Source: Symsagittifera roscoffensis
Taxonomy: Eukaryota; Xenacoelomorpha; Acoela; Convolutidae
Assembly (NCBI RefSeq): GCF_963678635.1
Contig: NC_087068.1
Coordinates: forward strand, 32,180,318-32,244,317
Length of the DNA: 64,000 nucleotides
Direction of reading: 5' to 3'
Made by a program: the position numbers and the translations under genes. Below the pieces are notes generated by a model. That model was given only the letters and a program-made list of their open reading frames with translations. It did no database searches and was not told the origin of the DNA. Position 1 is the first letter of the stretch; every line of letters starts with the position of its first letter. This document shows positions 42,629-54,600 of the stretch, one piece after another.

Positions 42629-45600
42629 GTACCCGTACTGCACTGAATGATAAAAAGCAAGGCTTGCTAGTATTACTTTTACAATGTGCTCCATATATTT
42701 GCATGTTTCCGTTATGCCTGCCTGTAGATAATTCCATTAACGGCATCCCGTGTTGTCTTGATGGTTCTGGTGTTGGGATAGTCGGGATGGTTGTTGTTGA
42801 ATTAGATAGATCTTCAGAAAAGCTGCATGATTTTCGGTGTACGTTTCCTGTTGAATACGAGTTCTGTATGTACTTGAATGCAGCAGAGGAGACGCTTTTA
42901 ATTTTTAATGTCATGGTGCACCATTTACCTAACTAATGAGCTTCACTGAATAAAACGGGAAATGTATCTTGTTAAACAATGATTCGATCTTAGAAGTTCG
43001 CGCCATTTGTTACTTCTGTAGTGCATATTGTTCCGGCTGGCATCTTCATTTTGGGATACGAACTGAAACAAACGCATGACGCGTTCAACGCCAGTATGTT
43101 TGAAGATATGAGTTAACTGGTTAAGATCTAGTTAAATTGAAAAAGAAAAGTGAACACATGTACTAGTATCCAATAAAGAAACTTGAATTAACTCAGTATA
43201 TTGGCCCCAAGGGTTTTTTTATTCATTTTGGGGGACGATTTTGGGGTGCTAGGTTAATAAGACGATAAGACGGTCATTTTTGGGTAATACCTCCAGAGCC
43301 TTGAATCAACTGTCAATTGATATCACACGTACCGAGAGGTCTTGATATGATCAGGAGTTAGGTGTAAATGAACTAGCCCACAAGTGGTTTGAATCTGCCC
43401 GAATAGCATGTGCTAATTACTTTCATCGGGTGAGCATTCAGACGGAAAAAAATAAGCCTAATTTTCCAAATCAATCTTTTTCGCCTTAGTGAACGCCGGC
43501 TTGGTGCACGCTGATTAAATTGCTAATTTAAAAACAAATCTGATATACGGAGTCTTCAAACTACGTTCTTCTACATTAGCATGCTATGGCTAATCGTCAT
43601 GCATGGTAATAGGCCGCCCCTAAAAATAAAAACATTTAATCTGTAAACAAGCCTTTTTACAGTGCTGATTTTATATTATCCGGACTAAACAAATAAAATT
43701 TGAAATTTAAAACGCTTTTTTCACAAACTGGGTTAAGATAAGACAAAGTGAAGAGAACAATAGTTGCTTAAAATGTCACCAGACTTAATATGGTGCAATT
43801 TTTTCTCCGAAACTTTTTAGCAAAGTTTTAGCCTTAAAGTGGGTAATTTTGGCTTTTTTAACAATCAAGAATTACGCTGAAACTTCCAGGTTAATTTTTG
43901 AGAAGCTATTACAAAAGAAGTTTCATACACATCCCAACAAATTTCTCATAGACGAAAATTCCAAAAATCTGTATAAAAGAATATATTTTAGGTCGATAAC
44001 CAAAATAGGTTTTTGTACTATATACAAATTAAAATCTTTGGCTAAAAACAAATATCAAACGTTTCACACAAGTTTTTGGAAATCTTACATTTCTAGAACT
44101 TTGTTGGGCCATGTAAAAGGCTTCCAGTATTTCGGGAAAAAATTGTACCATTTTAATTCTAGTAAAGTTGTAAGCAATTTTTGTTCTGTTCATTTTTGTC
44201 TAATCTCAATTCAATTTAAGAAAAAAGCGTCAGAAATTTCTTCTTAATCCGCCCAAACTTGTTATCTTTAAAATTCGAAAACAGAATATCAAATGCTTGA
44301 ATCTGACTGGGTTAAACTTGTGCGCATAATTTAAGTATGTCGTTTCATTAGGAAATGTTCTATCAAGTTACTTTGGGGAAAATATGTACACAAGCCCCAG
44401 AAATGAAATGATTAAACGATTGTTTCGACTCGATATGTTTCAAAAAAATTGTTTTGAAATTGGAATTGCCAGTGAAAGTGTTTATGAGATACTATTTTTG
44501 CAACTACGTGCTTTTTGTGTGAGAATTGAAATGCGCAGCAAAAAACCCACTTTACGTCTTAAGTCCCCATTTTAATTATTCAGCCCAAAAATCAATATTT
44601 CACCATCTTAAACTGAAGCTATTTTAATCTGATTTAATCTGAAGCTATTTAATCTGATTGGCCAGAATTAGCCAATCAAATTTCAGTACAACCTCAAAAA
44701 TTTTTTGCTCGCAATTTCAAATCGAATTATAAATAAGCCGAACTGACATGAAATTAAAACTGTTTGTCAAACTACTCAAAATTATTTCAAATATGCCACA
44801 TAGTTTTACCCAGATTACAAAAAAAACGCAGAAAACAACAATTCAGGAAAAACAAAAACTCCAGGGAAAATTGTGACCATATTCGTATCTGCTCAAAATT
44901 CGGCCAGGTTAGAAGTCGGCTTAGGAATAAATTGATCGGATTTGTAATAACCAAATCAACCAGTGCTATCAGTGTGTTGCTCTTTGCATTTGTACTTTAA
45001 ATCTTACAAAATCGCATAATAAAAAGAAATTTGGGCGGAATGAAAAAGACCCCTGTCGTCTTCCAAACTCAAATTCAAGTATAAACAAGACTGCTCGTAT
45101 CAGGTCGAAGTCCTGAATCTTCCGACTGCGTTTTAAGGTCTATGGAGCAGCAATAACTTGAAAAAAGTAAATGTTATTATTAAATAGATTTTCTTTAGTT
45201 GAGATTTTTTGTGAAAGCCATCCCCCCACTCGTCATTTTAAGTACAAAGTGATAGATTACATTTCTAGTATCGAATCAATTATGGTAAACAAGTTTCCTT
45301 CAACCAATTTGGAACGATTTCTAAGACGAATTAAATTTCCGCTTACGCGTGAATAGTGCGAAGTATATCGCGCGTTAATTGTCCCAAGTTGGCCAAAATG
45401 GCAATCCTTAAACCCTCATAAATTTACAAAAAATGATCGCAGGTGAAATATATTTTCAAATTGAAGCTCAGGGCAACAAAAACATTTTGAATGATATAAA
45501 ATTCCGTCAAATATGGCTAGTTATAAAGTCTGATGAAAAAAATCACCCCGAGCATAAATATTCCATTACTTTCATTACGAAAGTCGGAACAAAAAAAGTT

Positions 45601-48600
45601 TCAGACAAAAATTTCAATTTTTTTTTTCAAGGTTTAGCGGTTTCAAAAGACCTAATTTGTAATTCAATAAAAGCATTTTGTTTGAAGTTAACTTAACTAT
45701 GCAGTTGTGCGAGCAAAAAAATTTAAACAATTCAAATTAGTCAAATAAAGCTGTCCACAATATAACTGATGAAAGTTTGGCATATCGTTGAAAAGAAGAA
45801 GGAAGCGTTTTTCGGCAGTAGCTGACTTGGAATCTAATTAAATCAGAATTTCCTGATAAGCTTCCCGAGGGGTATAAAAAGTAGTGCGGTTAAATTATCG
45901 CCTGAATTGGTCCTGATATATTACCATAAAATCGGCCGAAGCACTAGACAAGAGACCTACGGCTTCTACAGTTAAAGGTAACAGGGATATAATTTGATGC
46001 AGGAAAATGGAACATTTTCCATTTCAAAGTAGCATGCTCACCTAAATGCATGTGTTAAACCACTAAAGTGTTAAGTATAGTCACCAGTAACAGAAACATG
46101 CAGCATGAAATTGAATGAATTTGTACCCTTCTATCTTTATCCAATTATGGTTTGCTCTCTGAATGTGAATGTCCCGAACAGTTTGGTCCATGTCTCATTT
46201 TTTGTCTGAATACCAAAAGGCAAGTGCTCAGTGTAACATACAAAGAGCGTGTTTTCGCATGTGATTGCTTAAAACTAACTGAAAGGTAAGTGGATAAGCC
46301 TTGATGACTCAATCTAGAAAACGTATTTTGTTATTGCTAGAATCAGTAGGCTTCTGTAGAGTTTCTGTAGGATGCTTAAAGCCATAAACTTCTTAACCTG
46401 TCACTAGTGTAAAACTACAAGAAAAAAGAGTAGGGTAAAAACAGACGCAACCAAAAAAAAACGATTTCCTGATGAGTAACAACACTGCTGCACGGACAGT
46501 GAAAACTATAACTAGCCATATTGCGAATCAAAATATGGACCGTGGAGCGAGTGGTTTAAAGGGGAGGAGTTACGTTTCTTGAAAACTTAAAACCAATTGA
46601 TTTGGTTCAAAGAAAAGGAAAAATTAGAGGGGATGTGATAACAAATAAGTTTTGACAATTGATGACAAAGACATGTGCATAGCGACATTTATCGTGCATA
46701 AAGTACATTCAAGGGCTTTTCTAAGATAGCAGATGCGGCCAGAAGTGTGCTGAGAGGCAAAGTTTTTGCGACTAACATACCCCTTGAAAAAGTTCTATCT
46801 ACCCTTTGTGCAGTTGGGGTGTTGCTGATTGTGGGTTTGGTGTTTCAGCACCTTCCTCAAGAGGGAGTGGTACAAAAAGAGGGACTACGAGAGTGCCTGT
46901 GTGGTGAGTCATCCAATTTGAGAATCAACAGACAATTGGTACTTTCGATACTACAACTTCACAGACTACTTAAAGTTTAAATTAACAACCTGAACCAGCT
47001 GTAACAGTTGGCATGAATGAATTATGTCAATCAAGTGACAAAAATTGTTGTTTAAGTTAATCGGCCATGGAAAAATAATAATTACACTTGTTCTTGAAAG
47101 CAAATCAAACATGGCTTTTAAAGTTTGACCCTCAAAGTAAGGTATATGTAAAATATGATCAGATACGCACTTTAAAGCGTGACATTTACCAAAGCAGCAC
47201 TGGTGTTTTAATACGAGTCAATTTTTTTTTTCATAAATGTTAAGGGTAAATTTCTGCGTTCTGATTAGTTTCTATATGTCAATTTAAATAGCATGAGCTA
47301 AATTGAAGAGTATTCAATAGTGATAGTATTCGAGGCGTTCTTGTCTGAGTTGTTACGGAGCATGTTAAATCGAGAATGGTAAATGGTTTGATTCGCGTGG
47401 TCCGCAATTGTGAAACTATCGGTTACATAACCACACCAAAAACTTTACAGAAGTATTCCTGGTATAATTAAATTATTTAACATACTACAACTATTCAGAA
47501 AAAAATGCATGCCTACCAATCCCTCCAACTGGTCGGAAAATGTTGTCTGGTCGGAGCTATGTGCACAGGAACGGAGCATTCTTATCAGACTTCTCTCCCT
47601 TTGATTAGATTGTCTTTTATTGAATTAGCTTCGCTCTCTGAAATATGAAGGGTGATATTCAGTACTCAATGGATACCATTTTATCGTTTTACTGGCTTCT
47701 TTATATTTTTTTATTGAGCTATGAGCTTGAAAATTATTCTTACAATTTCAGATTTTATCAGCCTAAATTTGTGTGAAATGTTTGAAGGACTCACATCATT
47801 TCGTAAAAATAAATGTTTGTGGCTTTTCAGACAACTATAAAAATTGTTCCCATCCCCCATCCGAGAGTTTGTAGTTTTTTACGAATTTTTGTGAATTGTT
47901 GATTTCAGTGATATAAAACAATAGGTAGCACGCTAGCTGATACAACTAAGCTGAACAAAAAACGTTTCAACGTGGTTCTATTTGTGGATATATGCTCCTT
48001 TAGTCAGATGTTTTTAGCAACTATACCAAAAAGGTTGCCAATTGAGCAGAGAAGAGTTTAAACTTAACTTTGCTTTGATGTTTTTCTCCTTGTATATATG
48101 TATTTGAACCTAATAATCAAGCTAAATATCCAGAGTTCCGAGTTGGTTAAAAAAAATCATTCTAATGCATTTTGCAGACTGGATAGTGTCATGGCTAGCA
48201 CATTTTACTCTACGAACAGAAGTGTAAAATGTGCTAGCCATGACATTATTTTGATTTTTTGTAAAGAACGAGAAAATGGAAAGTGAACCTGCCAACGTTT
48301 GTAGTATATCGCCCTGATTTCATGACACCTGGTTTTTTCGGAAGCCATTTTAGACCGGTTCGGCTTGCTCTTGGAACATTTGCTGAAATCGAAATAAAAT
48401 GATTTTTTATAAATGAGTGAATGAGTCGTCTCGAGTTTTTTCAACTAATTAAAATTACCAAAAGGGTTTTTCCTTCTATGAGCTGATACTTCTTTTTTTA
48501 TTGAAAATAGAAAAGATGAAATAAAATAAAATATTTTTTTTTGCGTATCTGTCTCAGTCTCAATACACTTGCGATGACAAACTGGTAAAATAGTCTTTAA

Positions 48601-51600
48601 AGAGTTTTTGGAAAGATTGGATTAAGAGTTTGGTCAACCTAAAAAATTAATCCTTGTTGAAAAAAATATTAGATCCACACCGTGTATATATGACTGTATT
48701 AGATATTAGTGATTTTTTCATACTTAAAATTCCAACTTGAAATTTTGTATATATTTTTTTGAATAAAAACATCGGCTTAGTGTAATTATTCTGACCTGGC
48801 AACGAACTATTCTGACGTTCTCACGATGTGACAAAGAACTATCGTGTTGGATTGTTGGATATTTTTTCGAACAATTTTAAGTGTATGAAGAAAAACTTGT
48901 AGAATGTCACATGCCATATCAATTTGAAATTCTTTCACGTAACGTGACTCGAACGCAATCGACTGTAACCGTAATTTGGATTCCAAACAAAACAAAATTG
49001 CCTCAGTGTTATGAAAAATTTTTTGGAGTGTTTTCGGTTTCAATAAATGGCATAAAATTTACAAATGACACGATGAGAGCCTGAACTTATTAATTCAACT
49101 GCGAGCTTAACATTATTGTTACCCTTGCGATAAGCAAGGGCATTGCAATCGGGTACTACACTTTTTTCCGTAAATAACTTTAGGCACAGAATGGTCTAAT
49201 GTGTAGGAATGGTAAATTTCAGACATGCTCAGTTTCTTGAAAATTCAAGTAAAGTTATCTTCAGTTAGGTAGCAAATAGGTGTAGTCCGTTTCGGCTGTT
49301 AGTTTTTTATCAAATAAAGTTCTTGAAAAAGTGTTTCAAGAAATTTTTTTTGGATTCGTGGTTTTCGGCCTAGTTTCCGTCTGTTCATTTCCCGTTATTT
49401 AAAAATGAAATTAGTTTTTTTTGGTACTGTTTTTTCCGACTTTATTTGTAAAGCATGAAATTTATTTTGATTTTAAAATTGATCTTGAAAGTTTGTAAAG
49501 TGTCAGTTTACCAACACGATTTTAAATATTTTTTATTTTTAAAATATATTATATAAATTGTTTCGATCAAACAATTCCGCTTTGCCTTTATGCACAATGA
49601 ACTTTTATTGCGTTGTTTCAAGGGCAAGAATTCCTGTTCACCAAAATCAGGTATTATTAAACTTGCGAGAGCTAGTGTCTTCAAATCGGGAACAAGTTTT
49701 TTTTCTAGTAAACTTTTCTTACATGCTTTAACTTTTCATCAACTTCCTTTTCTAATGAGCCTTCACAACCTCCAGGTTTTATGCCACTTAGCCTAGAGTT
49801 AACGCCATTGCCTTTGTACCCTTTGTACGCCTTTTTCTTGGGTTCCACTTTCGGTCGGACTTTGTATTTTGATGTGTGCAATTGAAAAAAAAATCATTAA
49901 AAGTTGAATAATTGGACTTTCGTTCTTCTGCTATAGTTTTGTCGGCTTAGTTGCCATATCACACATCTTGTTTGTCCTGTAAACAACTTTCATTGCAATT
50001 GCAAGTGTTGTTCTTTGCAAATTCAAGGAAGTGGACTTGAAGCTTTTTAATTTTTGTAAATCATTTTTTCGGGATGTTTTGTTTGGGATGTTTTCCTAGA
50101 ATTCTTGTTTCAAAAGCAAGTTTTTTGAAACTGTATGGATATTTTTTAAATTCATTTTTTTGAGACGTCCTGGAAATGTTTTTTTTTTTTCAAAACTCAA
50201 ATTCTAATTTAAAACTCGATTTTCTGCTCAAGTTTATTACTTTAATTTTCTGCCATGGTAGCTTAGAATGAGCTTCTATCCAGATATACGAAAACTTAAC
50301 TTTTAGCTTAACTAATTTTTTTCAACATTCTCCATTTTTTCAACATGCTTGTGTTTTCAATCGCAAGCAATATGCGTAGGTCAGCTTCGCCCCTGAGTAT
50401 ATATTTTGTTCTAGCAGTTTTCCAGGAGTCTGATATTTGTAATTTTTAAATTATCTTAATCAAAAAAGAAAATGATATTCAGGACAAATTTTTTTTTCTA
50501 GTTGATGGGTTTTTGTATCTTTTTTTCCTAAAAAATACTTTGTCTTAATTCCATAATCTATAAGTTTTGTGGTCGGCACGTTCTGTGCTTCTTGTACAAA
50601 AACTGGCCATCCTATATTTTTTTTTGATGAAAAACTTGCAAGTGAAGAGTGAAGTTACCGGTGTGAATTGTGAAAGCGATATAGTATGTTTAGAAAAAGC
50701 AGGCTTTCTACAGCGTTAAACTTTAACAAAATATAGAAGAATGATTAATGAATCAAAGCAAATGTTTTAAAAGCTCTCATCAGATATTTTATTGATTTTT
50801 GTACTTTCAATATCTTTTCTGCTCTGATTAAAATATACTTTTGTGTTAGTAAGTTAAACAGCTCGGGTTTTTTTCTGAAAGATCTTGTCCATTTTTATAA
50901 CTGTCTCCCTTATTTTGTTTAAAATGTGTTAATTTATTAACTTCATATTGGCTTGTTCTCAAAATTTTTGTAGGATGTAATAACCCGATTTCATTATGTT
51001 AATTTTAAGTGATCGCCTCGGTAGTTTAATAATGTTAATACAACCGTGATTTTTTTTGAAGGAATTTCTTTGAAATGAAAAATTTTCTGAGCCAAGCTAA
51101 GAAATAATCCTTTGACATAGTTAAATTTTCGTATTTTTTGCCTGCATTTGTTTAGTATGTCTTATTTGCCTGTCTTTTTCATTTGTTTCTTTTTGCAGTT
51201 CATTTTGTTTAATAAAATATTGAAGTTTTGATTGCTGATTATGGTTGTTCGAAAAGATAAACAGACAAATATTGCCAGTGGAGGACGTATGCTTTGCTTC
51301 TGTGTAAAACTTGATTTTTCAAAAAGCAAATCAAAAACTGTGATTTTTTTCATCGAGAAACTATAATCTACCACCTTATATTTTTGGCCGAATTTACTCG
51401 TGAACAACAAGAATTCAGTGAACCACCCCGCATCTCTTTGGTGATGATAAAAACTGCAACTCCAATCGAAAAGTTTTCACGGCCAGTTTTAGTTGCTTTG
51501 AATTCGTTGCATTCAAAATTAGGTACCACTAAAGTTAAACTCAATGGATCGAGTGATATATTATTACGCTTGCCATTAGCAAGCGTTATCAAATCGGAAT

Positions 51601-54600
51601 CTAGTATTTGTTTGCGGAAAAAACTATTTGTCCTGTTATTTGCCAGATCTACTTAACAATCTCTCCCCCCTATTGTACCTACTAAAGAATCTCCCCCCCC
51701 CCCTTTCAAGAAATGGGGGGAGAATGTTAAGTTGATCCCTAGGAATCTACTTAACAATCTCCCCCCCCCCCCCCTATTGTACCTACTAAATAATCCCTCC
51801 CCCTTTGCATCTTGAAAGGGGGGGGGATTGTTAAGTAGATCCTATTTGCATTAGAATTCGATTTGCATCTTAGAATTGATTTTATTTTGCTGTACGCAAT
51901 TTTCATTGTAATTGCTTTTTTTTTGATGTACTGCTCTAACTTGTTTTTCACTTAACTTGGTTTTCAGAATTTTCCTGCTTATTTCTCCGCTAAAAAATTT
52001 ATCCGGCCCAAAATTTTTTGGTTTACATTTTGTCAGCTCAGTGACTTTAGTTTTGGTCCTTTCAAAAGAAGTATCATTTTATGCTAAAAATACTGAAAGT
52101 CCGTATCGCAAAAATACTAAAATAGAATAGAACTAATAATTCATAGGTTTTCATAAGAACGTTTTTTTTGGCTCTACGGGAATGTACACAAGTTTTGTCA
52201 GTTCAGTTGCCGCTTAAGTTTTTGTGTTGTCATCAAACGCCCTCAATTGTGTTTCTGGACGTGGTTTCCGCAAAAAGGGCATCATTTCAGGCAACATTTT
52301 TTAGTTGTAGTTTTTTTTCATTTTTTCTTTAATTTTTTTTTAATTTGGTGGCTTTCATTTCCTCTCTGCTATCTTGCAAAGCTCTTTTGATGTGGTTTTG
52401 GAAGTGCTGGTTTTGTAAGTGGTTTGAACATTTTTCATGTTTTGTTCAGCTGTTTGAGAAGGTGGTGGTTCTGAATGAGATGCACGGCCAGTCGGATGCA
52501 TTTTGTGTGGCCGTGAAGCAGCTGGGCAGCAGGTGGAAGCTGGTCTGCATCGCCCTCCCCCACCTCATCCACTGCTGCTCCATCGCCCTACACTGCAGAG
52601 ACAGACTGAGGGGCTGTGGATCCACCACTAGACTCCCACCTGCCAGTCAGTGCAATTGCAACCAAACAAATCGCACCATCATTCTTATTCACTTTCGTTC
52701 GATCAGAACACTAAAGTTTCAAAATATATGCTCTACTAAAGCGCTCTTTTTAACTTTTATAACTTAATACAAAGGGTTCAAATCAAATCGTTTCCAAATG
52801 GCAGCGATCTAATTTGTTTAAATTGTTATTTAATTTTGGCATCGATTCCGTTTGAATGGTTTTTGGAATGGTAGATTTTAAGGGTTCCGATTGTTTTCAA
52901 ATAGAACATTCGAAAAAGCTTTTGCTTGTCGCTAAGTTTGTTGCCAAATTTTTCAGCAAAACTAATGAGTTTTTTTCTAAAATTCAATAGATTTTTATGT
53001 GTTGTTTTTGAAGGAACTGTGTTTAGGAAATAATTTTATTTTCCAGTCGATAAACTGTTCGCCTCCCTGCACTGGTGCCTGGTGGATGCCCCCAGAACCC
53101 AACTGGCCTCCGCGTCCACCTCCAACAACAACAGCCAATCACAGCAGACTACCTCCAACTCAGTCTCATCCAATGATGTCATCAGCAGCTCCGCCCCCAA
53201 TGAGATATACCCGGTGGACATTGTGCAGCTGTTTGTCAGTTGCTTCTGCCCTGTCATCGATAGGTTGAGACAGGTGGATCTGCTCAACTTGGCACCTGGC
53301 GTGGACTTGTGGGGCAAATTGAGCGACTGTGAACAACCGGGCATCGACTGTTTTGCCGGTTTTGTCAAACTCCCATTTGCAAGTGAGTTTCTTCCGCTTT
53401 CAATAATGATTTTGATCTGTGAAGGTGCATTTTCAAACCGCTAGTCTATAGAATCAAAAACTATCATGATTTACCGTTGCGAATAGAAAGGGTATTGCAA
53501 CCGTGTGCTTGGCTTACTTTCCTGTAAGTAAAACGATTTGCTCGCAAAACTCATCAGCGTACTTAATTAGCACATCACATTCCTGCTACTACTAATGCGA
53601 ACACTTGGGAGGGCATAGATCTGGGGGTTCGAGTCCGAGTTCGAGGAGCCTTACTTTTTGGAAATTTAAAGTTTTAATTGCCGGGCTATCGTTACTTGAC
53701 TAAGTCTCTACAGCATGGACTTTATCTGATTTAGGCAATCTGTACTATAATTTAAAATCATTTCGGTTGACGATTGTAGTGGTAGTCCGGGTAAATGAAA
53801 AATTTACCGGAAGATTTGAATGTTTTTTACTCTTAGCCGCAAGAAATCAATGAATTGAGCCTCATGTATTAAATTTTGTGGAATTAAGATTTATCTGATT
53901 TCAAATTTTTGAGAAAAAATCCGATGTTTCTTCTACCCAATAAGTTACGATTTTTCATCTAGTCATGTTTTAATTTTATGTATATCATTTCATATAGCGT
54001 GTATTTTTTTTCCTAAATGATGTTTAGCTCCGCTTGGCATCTGTATTTGAAATTAGAATCCAAAAGAATGTTGGAATATTTGTCAAGTATCTTTCTTCAG
54101 TTTGATTTTGTTCATCTCCAGGCCAGCAGTTTGCACAAACCCAGAAAGCAAAACAACTGCAGTTCAGAAACATTGGTGTGGGTGCAGCATCTCTGGAACC
54201 CGTGAGTATCAGTATCACTACTCAAGATGAGAGCTCCGAGAGTTCGAACATGTCGGAGGACGTTTCATTGAACCGAACTAGTTCTCTCGAGAAGCTAACC
54301 ATATCTTTCTTCGACAAAGATCAGGCGCAGAGAACCTTCAGCGATGGATTCTCGAAAGCGGAGAAGCGAAAGCATTTGAGCCATCCGACGTTCTTCGACA
54401 TTGCAGTGATTCGTTGTCTCTTCAATCCAAACTGGGCGGAAAAGGGTGTGAAGTGGGCTCTGAAATACCTTCAGAAACGTTTTGTGGAAATCCGAGATTT
54501 AGAGCTCAGTGGAACCAACCGGAAAGCCACTCGAAGTCATTCGACACCGGTGCCAATTATCAAAGTGTCCATTGAACACGACGATGACTTTCGAGAAAAG

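Larger units (their letters stand above)
46904..52449 (+). other. UNC80 intron 2 (5.5 kb)
   Basis: AT-rich. Identified structures inside it are a near-perfect hairpin (48181-48251), short hairpin repeats (49120-49160, 51561-51610), a TCAGCTTCGCCCCTG repeat core near 50380 and a poly-C/poly-G foldback pair (51648-51842). No further exon is recognised. Confidence 0.55.

Noticed and set aside
42437-42914. Long minus-strand open frames over UNC80 exon 1
   Set aside because: They are antisense shadows of the GC-richer UNC80 coding exon and show no family features.
43849-44247. 132-codon open frame rich in Phe/Lys
   Set aside because: It lies wholly inside the third foldback element, has no domain and is not open in the other copies.
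46747-46980. 77-codon frame across the micro-exon
   Set aside because: It is in a different phase from UNC80. The real signal is the 55-base exon bounded by CAG and GTGAGT.
53575-53650. tRNA-like segment with a B box (GGGTTCGAGTCCG)
   Set aside because: There is a B-box-like T arm, but no acceptor-stem pairing, anticodon stem or clear A box. It is at best a tRNA-derived repeat fragment.
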